A stretch of DNA of 64,000 nt from Catellatospora sp. IY07-71 (GCF_018326265.1 NZ_AP023360.1:2223501-2287500); one strand, 5' to 3'. Shown: positions 32,311-42,411, counted from the stretch's first letter. Made by a program: numbers and translations. Notes: a model not told the origin generated them from the sequence alone.

Positions 32311-33531
32311 TCAGAGGCGGGGGAGGCGGCCCGCGTCGACGTGGTCGAGGACGGTGGCGGCGCCGCCGGTGGCCGCCGCGCCGTGGTCCAGGATGGATGC
32401 GGCCACGCGCACGCCGCCCTGCTCCGGGCCGATGCGGCGGTCGCGCAGCTCGGTCTCGACCGCGGGCAGCAGCCAGGGCGCGAGCGGCACGAAGTAACCG
32501 CCGAGCACCACGACCTCCGGGTCGAGCAGGTTCGCCAGGATGGAGACGCCGATGCCGAGCGCCCGGCCGACCTCGTCCAGCGCCCGCAGCGCCGCCGGGT
32601 CGTTGCCGCGTGCCCGGCGTACCACCTCGTCGACCTCGGGCTGCAGGTCGGTGATGTCGCCGTCGCCCGCGACCTCGGGGAGGACCCGCGCGATGATCGC
32701 GGAGATGCCGGCGATGGCCTCCAGGCAGCCGCGGCGGCCGCAGCCGCACGGCGGGCCCTGCGGGTCGACGGTGATGTGGCCGATCTCGCCGGGAAAGCCG
32801 CGGTGGCCGCGCAGCGGGTGGCCGTCGCTGATGATGCCCGCGCCGATGCCGACCTCGCCGGTCAGGTAGATGAGGTTCTGCGCGCCGGCGAACTCGCCGT
32901 AGCGCGACTCGGCCAGCACCGCGAGGTTGGCGTCGTTGTCGACGGCGACCGGGAAGCCGGGCTCGCCGAGGGCGCGGTTGACGATGTCGCGCAGGTTGAC
33001 GTCGTGCCAGCCCAGGTTGGGGGCCATGATGACGACGCCGTCCGGGTCGACCAGGCCGGGCACGCCGATGGTCAGGCCGAGCACCCGCCGCTCCTCCTTG
33101 AGCACGCGGTTGACCGCGCGGCGGCCCAGCGCGGCGATCGCGGTGGCGGCCTGGGCCGGGCTGGAGGCGAGCCCGGCGAACGAGCGCCGCCAGGACAGCA
33201 CCTGCTGCCCGGCGAGGTCGATGGCCACGGCGGTGAGGTAGTCGGCGTTCACCTCGATGCCGATCGCGGCGTACGGTGAGCCGTCGAGGACCAGCATGGT
33301 GGCCGGGCGGCCGATGCGGTGCTCGGTCAGCCCGGTCTCGCGCAGCAGCCGCCGGTCGATGAGGTCGGCGACGAGGCTGGACACGGTGGCCTTGTTCAGG
33401 CCGGTCGCCGCCGCGATCTCGGCGCGGGAGCAGGGCGCGTGGCCGCGAACGTAGCGCAGCACGACGGCGAGGTTCGTGGCCCTGACGTCGGCGAAGTCCG
33501 CCGGCTGAGGGCCGCGCTGCATCGTGATCAC
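32311..33531 (-). CDS. ROK-family transcriptional repressor
   Basis: 406 residues, GTG six bases after GGAGGG. The N-terminal winged helix-turn-helix (CSRAEIAAATGLNKATVSSLVADLIDRRLL) is followed by a ROK sugar-binding domain. The zinc motif is CGCGRRGCLEAIA, and GFPGEIGHITV is the ROK signature. It is divergent from the ABC importer at 33752, with a 31-bp inverted repeat between them. It is therefore the likely repressor of the importer, released by the imported sugar or its phosphate. NagC/XylR-type proteins are the closest known group. Confidence 0.92.
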   Translation of the reverse strand: MITMQRGPQPADFADVRATNLAVVLRYVRGHAPCSRAEIAAATGLNKATVSSLVADLIDRRLLRETGLTEHRIGRPATMLVLDGSPYAAIGIEVNADYLTAVAIDLAGQQVLSWRRSFAGLASSPAQAATAIAALGRRAVNRVLKEERRVLGLTIGVPGLVDPDGVVIMAPNLGWHDVNLRDIVNRALGEPGFPVAVDNDANLAVLAESRYGEFAGAQNLIYLTGEVGIGAGIISDGHPLRGHRGFPGEIGHITVDPQGPPCGCGRRGCLEAIAGISAIIARVLPEVAGDGDITDLQPEVDEVVRRARGNDPAALRALDEVGRALGIGVSILANLLDPEVVVLGGYFVPLAPWLLPAVETELRDRRIGPEQGGVRVAASILDHGAAATGGAATVLDHVDAGRLPRL

Positions 33532-33612
33532 CGTCTGCCCTCCGGTGTGACTGCACTGGTCGCACCATCATGCCGTATCCGCACATCCGGCGGCACGGGT
33601 GCGGACCCCGCG

Positions 33613-33626
33613 TGGGAACGCTCCCT
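33613..33626. promoter_or_regulatory. CebR-like site in the ABC importer promoter
   Basis: TGGGAACGCTCCCT, identical to the GH3-upstream site at 31119 and two bases from TGGGAGCGCTCCCA. It lies 126 bp before the binding-protein start, beside the ROK-type palindrome. Confidence 0.5.
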
Positions 33627-33646
33627 TGTGGTCGGCAGGACCATGG

Positions 33647-33677
33647 GTTAGTTTGTTTAGTCGAAAGACGAACTAAC
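33647..33677. promoter_or_regulatory. Probable ROK operator
   Basis: GTTAGTTTGT and ACGAACTAAC form an inverted repeat matching at nine of ten positions, with an 11-bp spacer. It lies between the divergent rok gene and the importer operon. AT-rich TTAGTTT-type arms are usual for ROK repressor sites in actinomycetes. Confidence 0.65.
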
Positions 33678-33751
33678 TGTACCGCGTACCCCGCTCCACA
33701 CACACCCCTTTCCCTGATCCTGAGCTTGACAAATGACGAAGGGAGCACGCC

Positions 33752-35422
33752 GTGGACAACCCCCTCGCGGGCGCGGCGGCGAACCGCCGGTCGTTCCTGA
33801 GCCTGATGGGCCTGGGCGCGATCGCCGTGGCCGGCGGCGGCACGCTCGCCGGCTGCGGTGAGAAGGCGGCGAACGAGGGCACCGCGCAGCAGGTCGACCA
33901 GCTGTCCGCGGTCCTGCCGAAGTACCAGCCGCTCGAGCTGGTCCAGCCGGACATCAAGGGCGTCTCGCCGGTCGCCAACGGGTTCACCAAGTACCCGGCC
34001 TCGCTGGTCGACGCGATCACCGAGAAGCCCGGCCGGGGCAGCACCATCACCACGATGACGCCGTACTGGGGCCAGGTGCCGGCCGGTCCCGGCCAGAACG
34101 CCTACCTCGACGCGATCAACGCGGAGCTGGGCGCCGTGGTGACCCCGGGCATCCAGGACGGCAACACCTACGCCGACAAGCTGAACGCGATCCTGCCCGC
34201 CCGGGACATCCCGGACGTGCTGTGCATCCCCAGCTGGGAGATCCCGAAGATCCCGAACTTCTCCGAGGCCGTCAAGGCCCTGTTCGAGGACCTGTCCGAC
34301 CACCTCGCCGGGGACAAGGTCAAGCCGTACGCGATGCTGGCCAACCTGCCCACCGTGGCCTGGTCGAACGCGATCTGGAACCAGCGCCTGATGGCGGTGC
34401 CGTGGCCCACCGACGGCCCGTACCCGTGGGCGCTGTTCTACCGCAAGGACATCACCGACGTCCTCGGCGCGGCCGTCCCCAAGACCGCCGACGAGCTCTA
34501 CCAGTTCGGCAAGAAGGTGACCAGCCCCGACAAGGGCGTGTGGGCCTTCAACAACATCCTGGCCATGGTCGAGATGATCTTCCGAGTGCCGGGCGCCAAG
34601 GAGGGCTGGCGGTACAAGGACGGCAAGGTCGAGTTCAAGTACGAGACGGCCGAGTTCAAGGCCGCGCTGGAGTTCATGGCCCGCCTCTACAAGGAGGGCC
34701 TGGTCCACCCGGAGGTGGTGGCGAGCAAGGGCGCCGACGCCAAGCTGCTGTTCTCCAGTGGCAAGATCGTCATGGTGCAGGACGGCGTGGGCTCGTGGCT
34801 CGGCGTGCAGGCGGAGCAGCAGAAGGTCACCCAGGGCTTCAACATGCAGCCGGTGCCCTACTTCGCCGCCGACGGCGGGCAGCCGCTGGTGCACGGCTCC
34901 GGCGACCCGATCTTCTACACCTTCGTCAAGAAGGGCCTGCCCAAGGAGAAGATCGCCGAGATCCTGGGCGTGCTCAACTTCGCCGCCGCCCCGCTGGGCA
35001 CCAAGGAGTTCGAGCTCATCGAGTACGGCGTCGAGGGCAAGCACTTCACCCGGGGCGAGGGCGGCTGGCCGCAGGGCACCGACCTGCAGGCCAAGGAGAA
35101 GGCCGACCAGTTCCGGTTCCTGGCCGGGACGGCGCCGACGATCAAGTACGACGCGCGCGTCCCCACGTACGTCAACGACCTGATCAACTGGGAGAACGCC
35201 GCGGTGGGCTTCCTGGAGAAGGACCCGTGGTCGGGCATCAAGATCGAGATGCCGGCCGGCTACGTGAAGGTGAAGCAGCCGACCGAGGACAAGATCACCG
35301 ACATCGCGCGCGGCCGGCGGCCGCTGTCCGACCTCGACGTCGTGCTGAAGGAGTGGCGCGACGGGGGCGGCGAGGAGGGGCGTACCTTCTTGGCCAAGGC
35401 GCTGTCCGACGCGGGCCGATGA
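33752..35422 (+). CDS. Large extracellular sugar-binding lipoprotein (LipO/YtcQ type)
   Basis: 556 residues, GTG after GAAGGGAG. The signal (NRRSFLSLMGLGAIAVAGGGTLAGC) has a twin Arg and lipobox LAGC, so it is an exported lipoprotein, possibly by Tat. The long mature chain resembles the 500-plus-residue binding proteins that pair with LplB/LplC permeases: ITTMTPYWGQVPAGPG near the start and MVQDGVGSWLGVQAEQQKV mid-chain. It is first in the three-gene importer divergent from rok. The substrate is probably a complex oligosaccharide; alpha-xylosidase, beta-galactosidase and GH3 genes nearby suggest a xyloglucan or cello-oligomer. Confidence 0.9.
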   Translation: MDNPLAGAAANRRSFLSLMGLGAIAVAGGGTLAGCGEKAANEGTAQQVDQLSAVLPKYQPLELVQPDIKGVSPVANGFTKYPASLVDAITEKPGRGSTITTMTPYWGQVPAGPGQNAYLDAINAELGAVVTPGIQDGNTYADKLNAILPARDIPDVLCIPSWEIPKIPNFSEAVKALFEDLSDHLAGDKVKPYAMLANLPTVAWSNAIWNQRLMAVPWPTDGPYPWALFYRKDITDVLGAAVPKTADELYQFGKKVTSPDKGVWAFNNILAMVEMIFRVPGAKEGWRYKDGKVEFKYETAEFKAALEFMARLYKEGLVHPEVVASKGADAKLLFSSGKIVMVQDGVGSWLGVQAEQQKVTQGFNMQPVPYFAADGGQPLVHGSGDPIFYTFVKKGLPKEKIAEILGVLNFAAAPLGTKEFELIEYGVEGKHFTRGEGGWPQGTDLQAKEKADQFRFLAGTAPTIKYDARVPTYVNDLINWENAAVGFLEKDPWSGIKIEMPAGYVKVKQPTEDKITDIARGRRPLSDLDVVLKEWRDGGGEEGRTFLAKALSDAGR

Positions 35423-35432
35423 GGTAGCACGA

Positions 35433-36461
35433 ATGACAGGCAAGACCGGGGTGGCCGGGCCCGTGCAGGCCCGGCCCCTCCCCGTCCAGGCGACACCCGA
35501 GCCGCAGGCGGCCCCGCCGCCCGCCCGGCGCGGCATGACGCTGCGCGCGAAGTTCCACCGCGACCGCGCGCTGCTGCTGATGACCGTGCCCGCGGTGCTG
35601 CTGCTCGCGGTCTTCCACTACCTGCCGCTGCTGGGCAACGTGGTCGCCTTCATGGACTACGACCAGTGGGCCGGGGACAGCGCCGTCGAGGCGATCGTGA
35701 ACAGCCCGTTCATCGGGTTCACCAACTTCGCCGAGCTGTTCGAGGACTCGCAGTTCTGGGACGCGCTGCGCAACACGCTCACCCTCACCGCGTTCCAGCT
35801 GGTCTTCTTCTTCCCGCTGCCGATCGCGCTGGCCATCCTGCTCAACAGCGTGCTGTCGCCGCGGCTGCGCGGCTTCATCCAGACCGTCGTCTACCTGCCG
35901 CACTTCTTCAGCTGGGTGCTGGTGGTGACGTTCTTCGTGCAGATGCTCGGCGGGGCGGGCCTGCTCGCCACGGTGCTGCGCGACAACGGCATGGAGCCGT
36001 GGAACATCATGGGCAACCCCGACACGTTCATCCTCCTGGTCAGCACGCAGGGGCTGTGGAAGGACGTCGGCTGGGGCACCATCATCTTCCTCGCCGCGCT
36101 CACCGCGATCGACCAGAGTTTGTACGAGGCGGCCGCCTCCGACGGCGCCACCCGGTGGCGGCGGCTGTGGCACGTCACCCTGCCCGGCCTGCGGCCGGTC
36201 GTGGTGCTGCTGCTCATCCTCCAGCTCGGCAACGCGCTCACCGTCGGCTTCGAGCAGTTCTACCTGCAGCGCGAGGCCGTCGGCCGACAGGCCGCCGAGG
36301 TGCTCGACACGTACGTGTACTACCTCGGCCTGGCCACCCAGGACTACGGCGTCGGCACGGCGGCCGGCCTGTTCAAGGCGGTCATCGGCCTGGTCCTGAT
36401 CCTGATCGCCAACCGGTTGGCCCGCCGCTTCGGCGAGGAGGGGGTGTTCGTCCGCTCATGA
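35433..36461 (+). CDS. ABC sugar permease, LplB type
   Basis: 342 residues, ATG 11 bp after the binding-protein stop. A 45-residue Pro/Ala-rich cytoplasmic lead precedes six membrane segments (first ALLLMTVPAVLLLAVFHYLPL). EAA loop: SLYEAAASDGATRWRRLWHV, then LPGLRP. The region GFTNFAELFEDSQFWDALRNTL is typical of LplB. It pairs with the following gene. No ATPase is encoded nearby, so a shared multi-sugar ATPase is expected. Confidence 0.92.
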   Translation: MTGKTGVAGPVQARPLPVQATPEPQAAPPPARRGMTLRAKFHRDRALLLMTVPAVLLLAVFHYLPLLGNVVAFMDYDQWAGDSAVEAIVNSPFIGFTNFAELFEDSQFWDALRNTLTLTAFQLVFFFPLPIALAILLNSVLSPRLRGFIQTVVYLPHFFSWVLVVTFFVQMLGGAGLLATVLRDNGMEPWNIMGNPDTFILLVSTQGLWKDVGWGTIIFLAALTAIDQSLYEAAASDGATRWRRLWHVTLPGLRPVVVLLLILQLGNALTVGFEQFYLQREAVGRQAAEVLDTYVYYLGLATQDYGVGTAAGLFKAVIGLVLILIANRLARRFGEEGVFVRS

Positions 36462-37390
36462 CCGCTCTGCTGAACCCGGCCGCGCGTGCCAGGCGGCGCA
36501 ACCGGCGGCCCGCCTGGGAGGAGCCGCCCACCGTCGCCGGGCAGCTCGCCAAGGGCGCCGTGCTCACCGGCGTGGTGCTGGCCGTGCTGATCCCGGTGTG
36601 GTCGATCCTGGTGACGAGCTTCTCGTCCCGCCAGGCCATCGCGGACGCGGGCGGCATGGTGTTCCGGCCGCGGGACTTCGACATCTCGGCGTACGTGCTG
36701 ATCTTCACGCGGGGTGAGGTGTCCCGCGCGGTTTGGAACAGCATGTTCGTGACGATCGTCGGCACGCTGCTGGCCCTGGTCTGCACCGTGCTCGCCGCCT
36801 ACGGGCTGTCCCGGCCGGGCAGCCTGTTCCACCGGCCGCTGCTGCTGTTCTTCCTGATCACGTTCCTGATCGGACCGGGCCTGATCCCCAGCTACGTGGT
36901 GGTGACCAGCCTCGGGCTGAAGGACTCGCACTGGTCGCTGATCCTGCCCGCCGCCGTCAACGCGTTCAACCTGATCGTGGTACGCCAGTTCTTCATGGGC
37001 ATACCCGGCGAGCTGGTCGACAGCGCGCGCATCGACGGGGCGGGGGAGTGGCGCATCCTGACCCGGATCGTGCTGCCGCTGTCCAAGGCCGTGGTCGCCG
37101 TCGTCGGGCTGTTCTACGCCGTCGGCTACTGGAACATGTACTTCAACGCGGTGCTGTACCTCAACAACTCCGAGGACCACGTCGTGCAGCAGGTGCTGCA
37201 GGCGTACATCCTGGCCGGCCAGAGCCCGGCGGGCATCGGCTCGCCGCCGGCGCTCGGGTTCCAGGCCCCGCCCAGCCTCGCCGTGAAGATGGCGGTCGTG
37301 GTCGTGGTGCTGATCCCGATCGTCATCGTGTACCCGTTCATCCAGCGCCACTTCACCAAGGGCGTCATCACCGGCGCCCTCAAGGGCTGA
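36458..37390 (+). CDS. ABC sugar permease, LplC type
   Basis: 310 residues. The ATG overlaps the preceding stop (ATGA), implying coupled translation. The LplC/YtcP pattern is present: SFSSRQAIADAGGMVFRPRDF after the first membrane helix, RQFFMGIPGELVDSARIDGAGEWRI as EAA loop, and YPFIQRHFTKGVITGALKG at the C-terminus. It completes the importer, and a strong terminator follows at once. Confidence 0.93.
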   Translation: MTALLNPAARARRRNRRPAWEEPPTVAGQLAKGAVLTGVVLAVLIPVWSILVTSFSSRQAIADAGGMVFRPRDFDISAYVLIFTRGEVSRAVWNSMFVTIVGTLLALVCTVLAAYGLSRPGSLFHRPLLLFFLITFLIGPGLIPSYVVVTSLGLKDSHWSLILPAAVNAFNLIVVRQFFMGIPGELVDSARIDGAGEWRILTRIVLPLSKAVVAVVGLFYAVGYWNMYFNAVLYLNNSEDHVVQQVLQAYILAGQSPAGIGSPPALGFQAPPSLAVKMAVVVVVLIPIVIVYPFIQRHFTKGVITGALKG

Positions 37391-37425
37391 TCGCCGCGGC
37401 ACTCCCTTCGCCGCGGCGATCAGCC
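37385..37425 (+). terminator. Terminator of the ABC importer operon
   Basis: GGCTGATCGCCGCGG and CCGCGGCGATCAGCC form a perfect 15-bp stem with an 11-base loop. The left arm begins in the last codons of the permease gene. No T-run follows, as is common in high-GC actinomycetes. Confidence 0.8.
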
Positions 37426-37507
37426 GTCCCCCACGGTGGCCGTCCTGCCCAGCCGTGCGCTGCTCTGCTCTGCCCTGCCCCGGCCCTGCCCCGGCCCTGC
37501 CCGGCAA

Positions 37508-37568
37508 GATCGCTAGTTCGTGTCCAAACCTGAGGTTCTACCCGAGGTTCTGACACGAAACCGCGATC
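37508..37568. repeat. P2 palindromic element, copy b
   Basis: GATCGCTAGTTCGTGTC at the left and TGACACGAAACCGCGATC at the right, 61 bp in all, in the gap between the convergent importer operon and hydrolase gene. The loop includes GAGGTTCTACCC, comparable to GCGGTTCTGCCC in copy a. Confidence 0.75.
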
Positions 37569-37573
37569 ATGGG

Positions 37574-37608
37574 CCAGCCGCCAGCCGCCAGCCGCCAGCC
37601 GCCAGCCG
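37574..37608. repeat. Five tandem CCAGCCG heptamers
   Basis: Five exact 7-bp units directly after the P2 copy. It is non-coding and close to the hydrolase stop. It is likely slippage-generated, and no function is evident. Confidence 0.85.
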
Positions 37609-37628
37609 CCGTCGGCTGCGCGACGGGG

Positions 37629-38393
37629 TCAGGTCAGGAAGGCGGTGAGGACGGCGGCGAACTCCGGGTTGCGGACGACGGTGAGGTGGTCGCCGGCCAG
37701 GACCTTCCAGCGCGCGTCGGGCAGCCCGGCCGCGAGGACCTCCGGCCGCCGCGCGAGCCAGTCGTCGGTGCCCGCGAGAACCAGCGCGGGGATGGTGATC
37801 CGGTCCAGCGGGATCGGCGTGCGGTGACTCGCCTGCGCCTGCGCGGCCAGGGCCCGCCGGTCGGCGCCCGTCGCCTCGGCGAACATGCGGAAGCCCATGA
37901 CCCGTTCGTCGGTGATGGTGGCGGGGTCGTCGGTGAGCAGGCCGTCGATCAGCTCGCGCCCCGGCAGCGCCGCCCGGTCCAGGCCGCCCTGCTCGACGAC
38001 GCTCGCGCCGATCCCGCCCGTGACCAGGCGGCGGACCCGGTGGTCGCCCGCTGCGGCGAGCAGCGCGACGATGCCGCCCATCGAGTAGCCGGCCAGGTCG
38101 TAGCGGTTCAGCCCCAGCAGGTCGATGAGGACGCCGAGGTCTCGGGCCATCTTGTCCTCGCCGTACCGGTCGGGGTCGGTGTGCTTCTCGGACGCGCCGT
38201 GGCCCCGGGCGTCGATCGCGACGACGTGGCGGCCTGCCGCGACCAGCGCGTCGACCACGCCCGGCAGGTGCCAGTTGCCCAGCGCCGAGGAGCTGAAGCC
38301 GTGGTGCAGCACGACGGCGGGCAGGTCGCCGGTGGTCTCGCCCCAGGTGTAGTACGCCAGGGTGGTGCCGTCGTACGAGGTGAAGGTGTGCAT
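37629..38393 (-). CDS. Alpha/beta-fold hydrolase
   Basis: 254 residues, ATG after GGAGAG. Typical features are VVLHHGFSSS (oxyanion-hole region), the nucleophile Ser in LAGYSMGGIVAL, an acidic residue in LAGTDDWLARR, and the catalytic His in VLAGDHLTVV. The length and plan fit haloperoxidase or esterase-type hydrolases. It is on the opposite strand to the importer operon and separated from xylB by a P1 repeat. There is no clear link to sugar use, and the substrate is unknown. Confidence 0.85.
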   Translation of the reverse strand: MHTFTSYDGTTLAYYTWGETTGDLPAVVLHHGFSSSALGNWHLPGVVDALVAAGRHVVAIDARGHGASEKHTDPDRYGEDKMARDLGVLIDLLGLNRYDLAGYSMGGIVALLAAAGDHRVRRLVTGGIGASVVEQGGLDRAALPGRELIDGLLTDDPATITDERVMGFRMFAEATGADRRALAAQAQASHRTPIPLDRITIPALVLAGTDDWLARRPEVLAAGLPDARWKVLAGDHLTVVRNPEFAAVLTAFLT

Positions 38394-38531
38394 GGCGGCT
38401 CTCCGATCAGGTCAGGGACTGCGGGTCCGCTGCACTCGATCGGCACGCCGCCGCGCGCGCGGCGCTCCGTGATCAGTCTCCGCACGCGCGCCGGGCCGGA
38501 CATCGGCGATTTCACCGGTCTGCCGAGACGG

Positions 38532-38585
38532 CGTTAGGAAGGGCACCTTCTACATCGGAAAACGATAAGAAGGTGCCCTTCCTTT
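38532..38585 (-). repeat. P1 palindromic element, copy D (54 bp, reverse orientation)
   Basis: Reverse-oriented P1 unit with centre TTTTCCGATGTA and the same arms. Its AAAG end supplies the final A of the xylulokinase TGA stop codon, the same junction seen between copy C and the truncated ORF. It fills most of the gap between two minus-strand genes. Confidence 0.9.
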
Positions 38586-39979
38586 CAGAGGGTGAGGTCG
38601 CGGGCTTCGGCGTAGCGGGCGCGGACCGTGGGGGCCGGGTCGGCTTCGAAGAGTTCGGCGCCGGACAGGGTCCAGTCGGGGGACTGGCCGGTGGTGAGCC
38701 AGGCGGCCTGGCGGGCGGCGCCGTCGGCGACGTACTCGCCGGGCGGCGGGACCAGGACGGGGCAGCCGAAGACCGAGGGGGCGATGCGGCGGACCGCCTC
38801 GGAGCGGGCGCCGCCGCCGACCAGGACCACGCGGTTGACGGTGGCGCCCTGGCCGCGCAGGGCGTCGAGGCCGTCGGCCAGGGCGCAGAGCATGCCCTCG
38901 ACGGCGGCGCGGGCCAGGTGGGCGGGGGTGGACGTGCCCAGGGTCAGGCCGTGCAGGGAGCCGGTGGCATCGGGCTTGTTGGGGGTGCGCTCGCCCTCCA
39001 GGTACGGGACGAGCACCAGGCCGCCCGCTCCGGCGGGGGCGGACAGGGCCAGCTCGGCGAGGCGGGCGTGGTCGACGCCGAGCATGGTCGCGGCGGCGTC
39101 CAGCACGCGGGCGGCGTTGAGGGTGCAGACCAGCGGCAGGAAGTGGCCGCTGGCGTCGGCGAAGCCGGCGACGGTGCCGGTGGGGTCGGCGGCGGGCACG
39201 GTGGCCACGCTGAACACGGTGCCCGAGGTGCCGATGGAGACGACCACGTCGCCGGGGCGGGCGCCGACGCCGAGCGCGGCGGCGGCGTTGTCCCCCGCGC
39301 CGGGGCCGAGCAGCGCGCCCGAGGCGGTGCGCCCGGCGGAGTCGGCGGGGCCGAGCACGACGGGCAGCAGCACGTCTTTGCCGAAGGCGAGCTTGAGCAG
39401 GTCGCGGCGGTATTCCCCGGTGGCGGGGGACCAGTAGCCGGTGCCGGAGGCGTCGCTGCGGTCGGTGGCCAGCGCGGCGAGGTCGCCGCTGCCGCCCAAC
39501 CGCCAGGTCAGCCAGTCGTGCGGCAGGCACACGGCCTCGGTACGGGCGGCGTTGGCCGGCTCGTTGCGGGCCAGCCAGCGCAGCTTGGTCACGGTGAACG
39601 AGGCGACCGGCACGCTGCCGACGCCCTCGGCCCAGGCGCGCGGGCCGGCCTCGCCCGGCCCCAGCTCCGCGACCAGGTCGGCGGCGTCCGGGGCCGAGCG
39701 GGTGTCGTTCCACAGCAGCGCGTCGCGCACGACCGCGCCGTTCGCGTCGAGGCAGACCATGCCGTGCTGCTGCGCGCCGACCGAGACCGCCGCGACGTCG
39801 TCCAGCCCGCCCGCCTCGGCGATCGCCGTCTGGAGGGCCTGCCACCAGGCGTCGGGCGGGCAGGACGTGCCGTCGGGATGCGCGGCGCGGCCTTGGCGGA
39901 CGAGCGCGCCGGTGCCGGCGTCGCGTACCACCACCTTGCACGACTGGGTGGAGGAGTCGATGCCGGCGACGAGTGCCAT
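38585..39979 (-). CDS. xylB: Xylulokinase
   Basis: 464 residues, FGGY carbohydrate kinase. The N-terminal phosphate motif [15 protein letters not shown], the substrate region [13 protein letters not shown] (typical of xylulokinase), [17 protein letters not shown], and the C-terminal [22 protein letters not shown] are all present. It phosphorylates D-xylulose with ATP to feed the pentose phosphate pathway. It starts 4 bp after the alpha-xylosidase stop, so the xylose released by that enzyme is probably its source. No xylose isomerase gene is in the window. The stop codon is completed by a P1 repeat. Confidence 0.93.
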   Translation of the reverse strand: MALVAGIDSSTQSCKVVVRDAGTGALVRQGRAAHPDGTSCPPDAWWQALQTAIAEAGGLDDVAAVSVGAQQHGMVCLDANGAVVRDALLWNDTRSAPDAADLVAELGPGEAGPRAWAEGVGSVPVASFTVTKLRWLARNEPANAARTEAVCLPHDWLTWRLGGSGDLAALATDRSDASGTGYWSPATGEYRRDLLKLAFGKDVLLPVVLGPADSAGRTASGALLGPGAGDNAAAALGVGARPGDVVVSIGTSGTVFSVATVPAADPTGTVAGFADASGHFLPLVCTLNAARVLDAAATMLGVDHARLAELALSAPAGAGGLVLVPYLEGERTPNKPDATGSLHGLTLGTSTPAHLARAAVEGMLCALADGLDALRGQGATVNRVVLVGGGARSEAVRRIAPSVFGCPVLVPPPGEYVADGAARQAAWLTTGQSPDWTLSGAELFEADPAPTVRARYAEARDLTL

Positions 39980-39983
39980 GGGT

Positions 39984-42344
39984 TCAGTCTCCCGGTGCCT
40001 GCCAGGTCGCCGTGAGCAGGCCGTCCACCATGCTGAGCGTGGCCTCGTCGCCGTTGACCAGCACGGTGGCCGGAGGGGTGCCGCCGGCGACGGTGGGGAA
40101 AGCGATCGCCGTGACCCGGGCAGGCCCGGCGATGGTCACCGAGAGCGTATCCCCGTCCCGGCGTGCCGCGACAGTGCTTGCGTGACCGTCGTCGCGGATC
40201 TCGCACCGGCCGTCGCCGCCGCCGAAGCTGAGCAGGGTGAGCCGCTCCCACGGCCCGTCGGCCAGGCGGTCGGCGGGCACGGCCACGGGCAGCAGGGCGT
40301 CGCGGCGTACCCACAGCGGCACCTGCTCCAGCGGCGGGGCGACCCGCAGCGTGCGGCCGCCGGCCACCGCGTCGCCGGTCCACCAGTCGACCCACTCGCC
40401 CGGCGGCAGGTACACGTCGCGCTGCTGAGCCTCGCTGATCATGGGGGCGACCAGCAGGTCCGGCCCGAGGCGGTACACGTGCTCGGCGCGCCACGAGCCC
40501 GGATCGGCGGGGGAGTCCACGGCCAGCGCCCGCATCATCGGCTCGCCGGTCTCGGCCGCGCGCAGCGCGAGCGAGTACAGGTACGGCATGATCCGGTAGC
40601 GCAGCCGCAGCGTCTCGATGACGGCCGGCTCGACCGCCGGAAAGCGCCACGGCTCGCGGGTGGTGGTGCCGTGGAAGCGCAGCAGCGGCGACAGCGCGCC
40701 GAACTGCGCCCAGCGCAGGAACAGGTCGTCGCTGGGCACGCCGCAGAAGCCGCCGGTGTCGTGCGACCAGTACGGCACCCCCGACAGCCCGTGCGCGAGC
40801 CCGCCGTTCATGGAGGAGGCCAGCGCCTCGTACGAGCACATGGTGTCGCCGCCCCACTGGGCCGCGTGGCGCTGCCCGCCGAGGTACGACGAGCGGGCCC
40901 ACACCAGGTCGCGCCCGTGCACCTCACGGGTGACCGCGACGACCGCGTCGTTGAACAGCAGCGTGTACACGTTGTGCAGCTCGGTGCCGGTCATGCCGTT
41001 GTGGGCGACCGCGTCGGCGGGCACGCCCTCGGCGAAGTCGGTCTTGAACACGGCCACGCCCTGCGCCAGCAGCGGACGCAGCAGGCCCTGGAACCACGCG
41101 GTGGCGTCCGGGTTGGTGAAGTCGACGATGCCGCCCGCCGGGAACGAGCCGTGCCAGGAGTCGGCGACGTACACGCTGCCGTCCGCGCGGCGCAGCAGGT
41201 AGCCCAGCTCGGCGGCCTCGGTGAAGCGCGCCGACTTCGCCGACAGGTAGGGGTTCATCCACAGGCACACCCGGAAGCCCTGCTCGCGCAGCTCGGCCAG
41301 CATCGCGTCCGGGTCGGGGAAGGCCTTGGCGTCCCAGCTCATCCCGGACCAGGTGCCCTCGGCCTGCCAGTAGCAGTCCAGGTGCAGCACGTCGCAGGGG
41401 ATGCCGTGGGCGCGGATGGTCGCCGCCCGCTCCAGCACCGCCCGCTGGCTGTCGCGGAAGAAGCCGGACGAGATCCAGGAGCCGAACGCCCACTTCGGCG
41501 GGCAGACGGGCCGCCCGGTGAGGGCGTGGTAGCGGTCGATCACGTCGGCGGGGCCGGGACCGGCGAGCACGTAGTACTCGACCAGGTCGTCGGGGACGAG
41601 CAGCTGGGTGACGCTGCCGGTGGAGGCGCCGAAGTCGAACTCGACCGGCATGCCCGAGTCGACCACCACCCCGTAGCCGCGGCTGGACTGGTAGAACGGG
41701 ATGTTCTTGTACGCCCGGTCGGACTCGCTGCCGAAGGCGTCGTAGTTCCACATCACCGGGCGCTGGCCGCGCAGGTTGAGCGCGGTGAAGCGCTCTCCCG
41801 TGCCCGACAGGACCTCGTCGGCGGGCAGGCTGAAACTTTCATGAAAAGCCACGATGCGCCCGTCCACCCGCGAGCACCCCAGCGGCAGGTTGCGCATCCG
41901 GCCGGAGATGTCGGTCAGGCCCGGATCGCTGCGCAGCAGCAGCCTGCCGTCCGCGTCGTGGAACGACAGCCGCCACGGGCTCAGCGTGATCTCGGCGGTG
42001 AGCGGGCCGCTGGTGATGGTGACGGTGTTCTCACCGGCCGATACGGTGGCCACGGCGCCCGGGTCGGGGTGGGTGAGCGGCAGCAGGCGGGCCGAGCGGC
42101 TGCGCGCGGACGGGTCCTCGGACAGGCGTACCCGCAGCACGCCGTCGCCCGCGGCGCCGACCTGGATGTGCAGCGTGTTGCCCGCGTCGGTGCGGGCCTG
42201 GAACGTCGCGCCGGCCGAGTCCTTGCCGGTCAGCTCGGCCCGGACCACACACTCCGGGCCGGGTTCGCCGTAGGCGCGGCGCGGCAGCTCGGGTGGGTCG
42301 GCGGAGAAATACTCGTGAGCCACCAGCGGCGGGCGGAACGGCAT
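39984..42344 (-). CDS. GH31 alpha-xylosidase
   Basis: 786 residues. The second of two adjacent ATGs is better placed after GGGAG. There is no signal peptide, so it acts inside the cell. The GH31 catalytic nucleophile is the Asp in [13 protein letters not shown], and the acid/base Asp is in [21 protein letters not shown], the [13 protein letters not shown] region and [12 protein letters not shown] match YicI-type alpha-xylosidases rather than alpha-glucosidases. It removes alpha-1,6-xylose from xyloglucan oligosaccharides such as isoprimeverose. It is in an operon with xylulokinase and divergent from a beta-galactosidase, as expected for xyloglucan breakdown. Confidence 0.9.
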   Translation of the reverse strand: MPFRPPLVAHEYFSADPPELPRRAYGEPGPECVVRAELTGKDSAGATFQARTDAGNTLHIQVGAAGDGVLRVRLSEDPSARSRSARLLPLTHPDPGAVATVSAGENTVTITSGPLTAEITLSPWRLSFHDADGRLLLRSDPGLTDISGRMRNLPLGCSRVDGRIVAFHESFSLPADEVLSGTGERFTALNLRGQRPVMWNYDAFGSESDRAYKNIPFYQSSRGYGVVVDSGMPVEFDFGASTGSVTQLLVPDDLVEYYVLAGPGPADVIDRYHALTGRPVCPPKWAFGSWISSGFFRDSQRAVLERAATIRAHGIPCDVLHLDCYWQAEGTWSGMSWDAKAFPDPDAMLAELREQGFRVCLWMNPYLSAKSARFTEAAELGYLLRRADGSVYVADSWHGSFPAGGIVDFTNPDATAWFQGLLRPLLAQGVAVFKTDFAEGVPADAVAHNGMTGTELHNVYTLLFNDAVVAVTREVHGRDLVWARSSYLGGQRHAAQWGGDTMCSYEALASSMNGGLAHGLSGVPYWSHDTGGFCGVPSDDLFLRWAQFGALSPLLRFHGTTTREPWRFPAVEPAVIETLRLRYRIMPYLYSLALRAAETGEPMMRALAVDSPADPGSWRAEHVYRLGPDLLVAPMISEAQQRDVYLPPGEWVDWWTGDAVAGGRTLRVAPPLEQVPLWVRRDALLPVAVPADRLADGPWERLTLLSFGGGDGRCEIRDDGHASTVAARRDGDTLSVTIAGPARVTAIAFPTVAGGTPPATVLVNGDEATLSMVDGLLTATWQAPGD

Positions 42345-42411
42345 CATCGGCTCCCTGTACGGCGTCTACTGCAGATATAACCTGTTTTAGTTTTCCGTGT
42401 AGCCAAACAAA

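Noticed and set aside
33726-33731. TTGACA considered as a -35 box for the ABC importer
   Set aside because: It lies only 21 bp before the start codon, leaving no room for a -10 box and leader.
32267-35536. Open minus-strand frame of over 1,000 codons spanning the ROK and binding-protein genes
   Set aside because: It crosses the divergent promoter region and reads two well-supported genes out of frame or antisense. The sequence is low-complexity Arg/Gly/Ala.
37574-37608. Tandem heptamers considered as a CRISPR-like array
   Set aside because: There are no spacers. They are simple head-to-tail 7-bp units.
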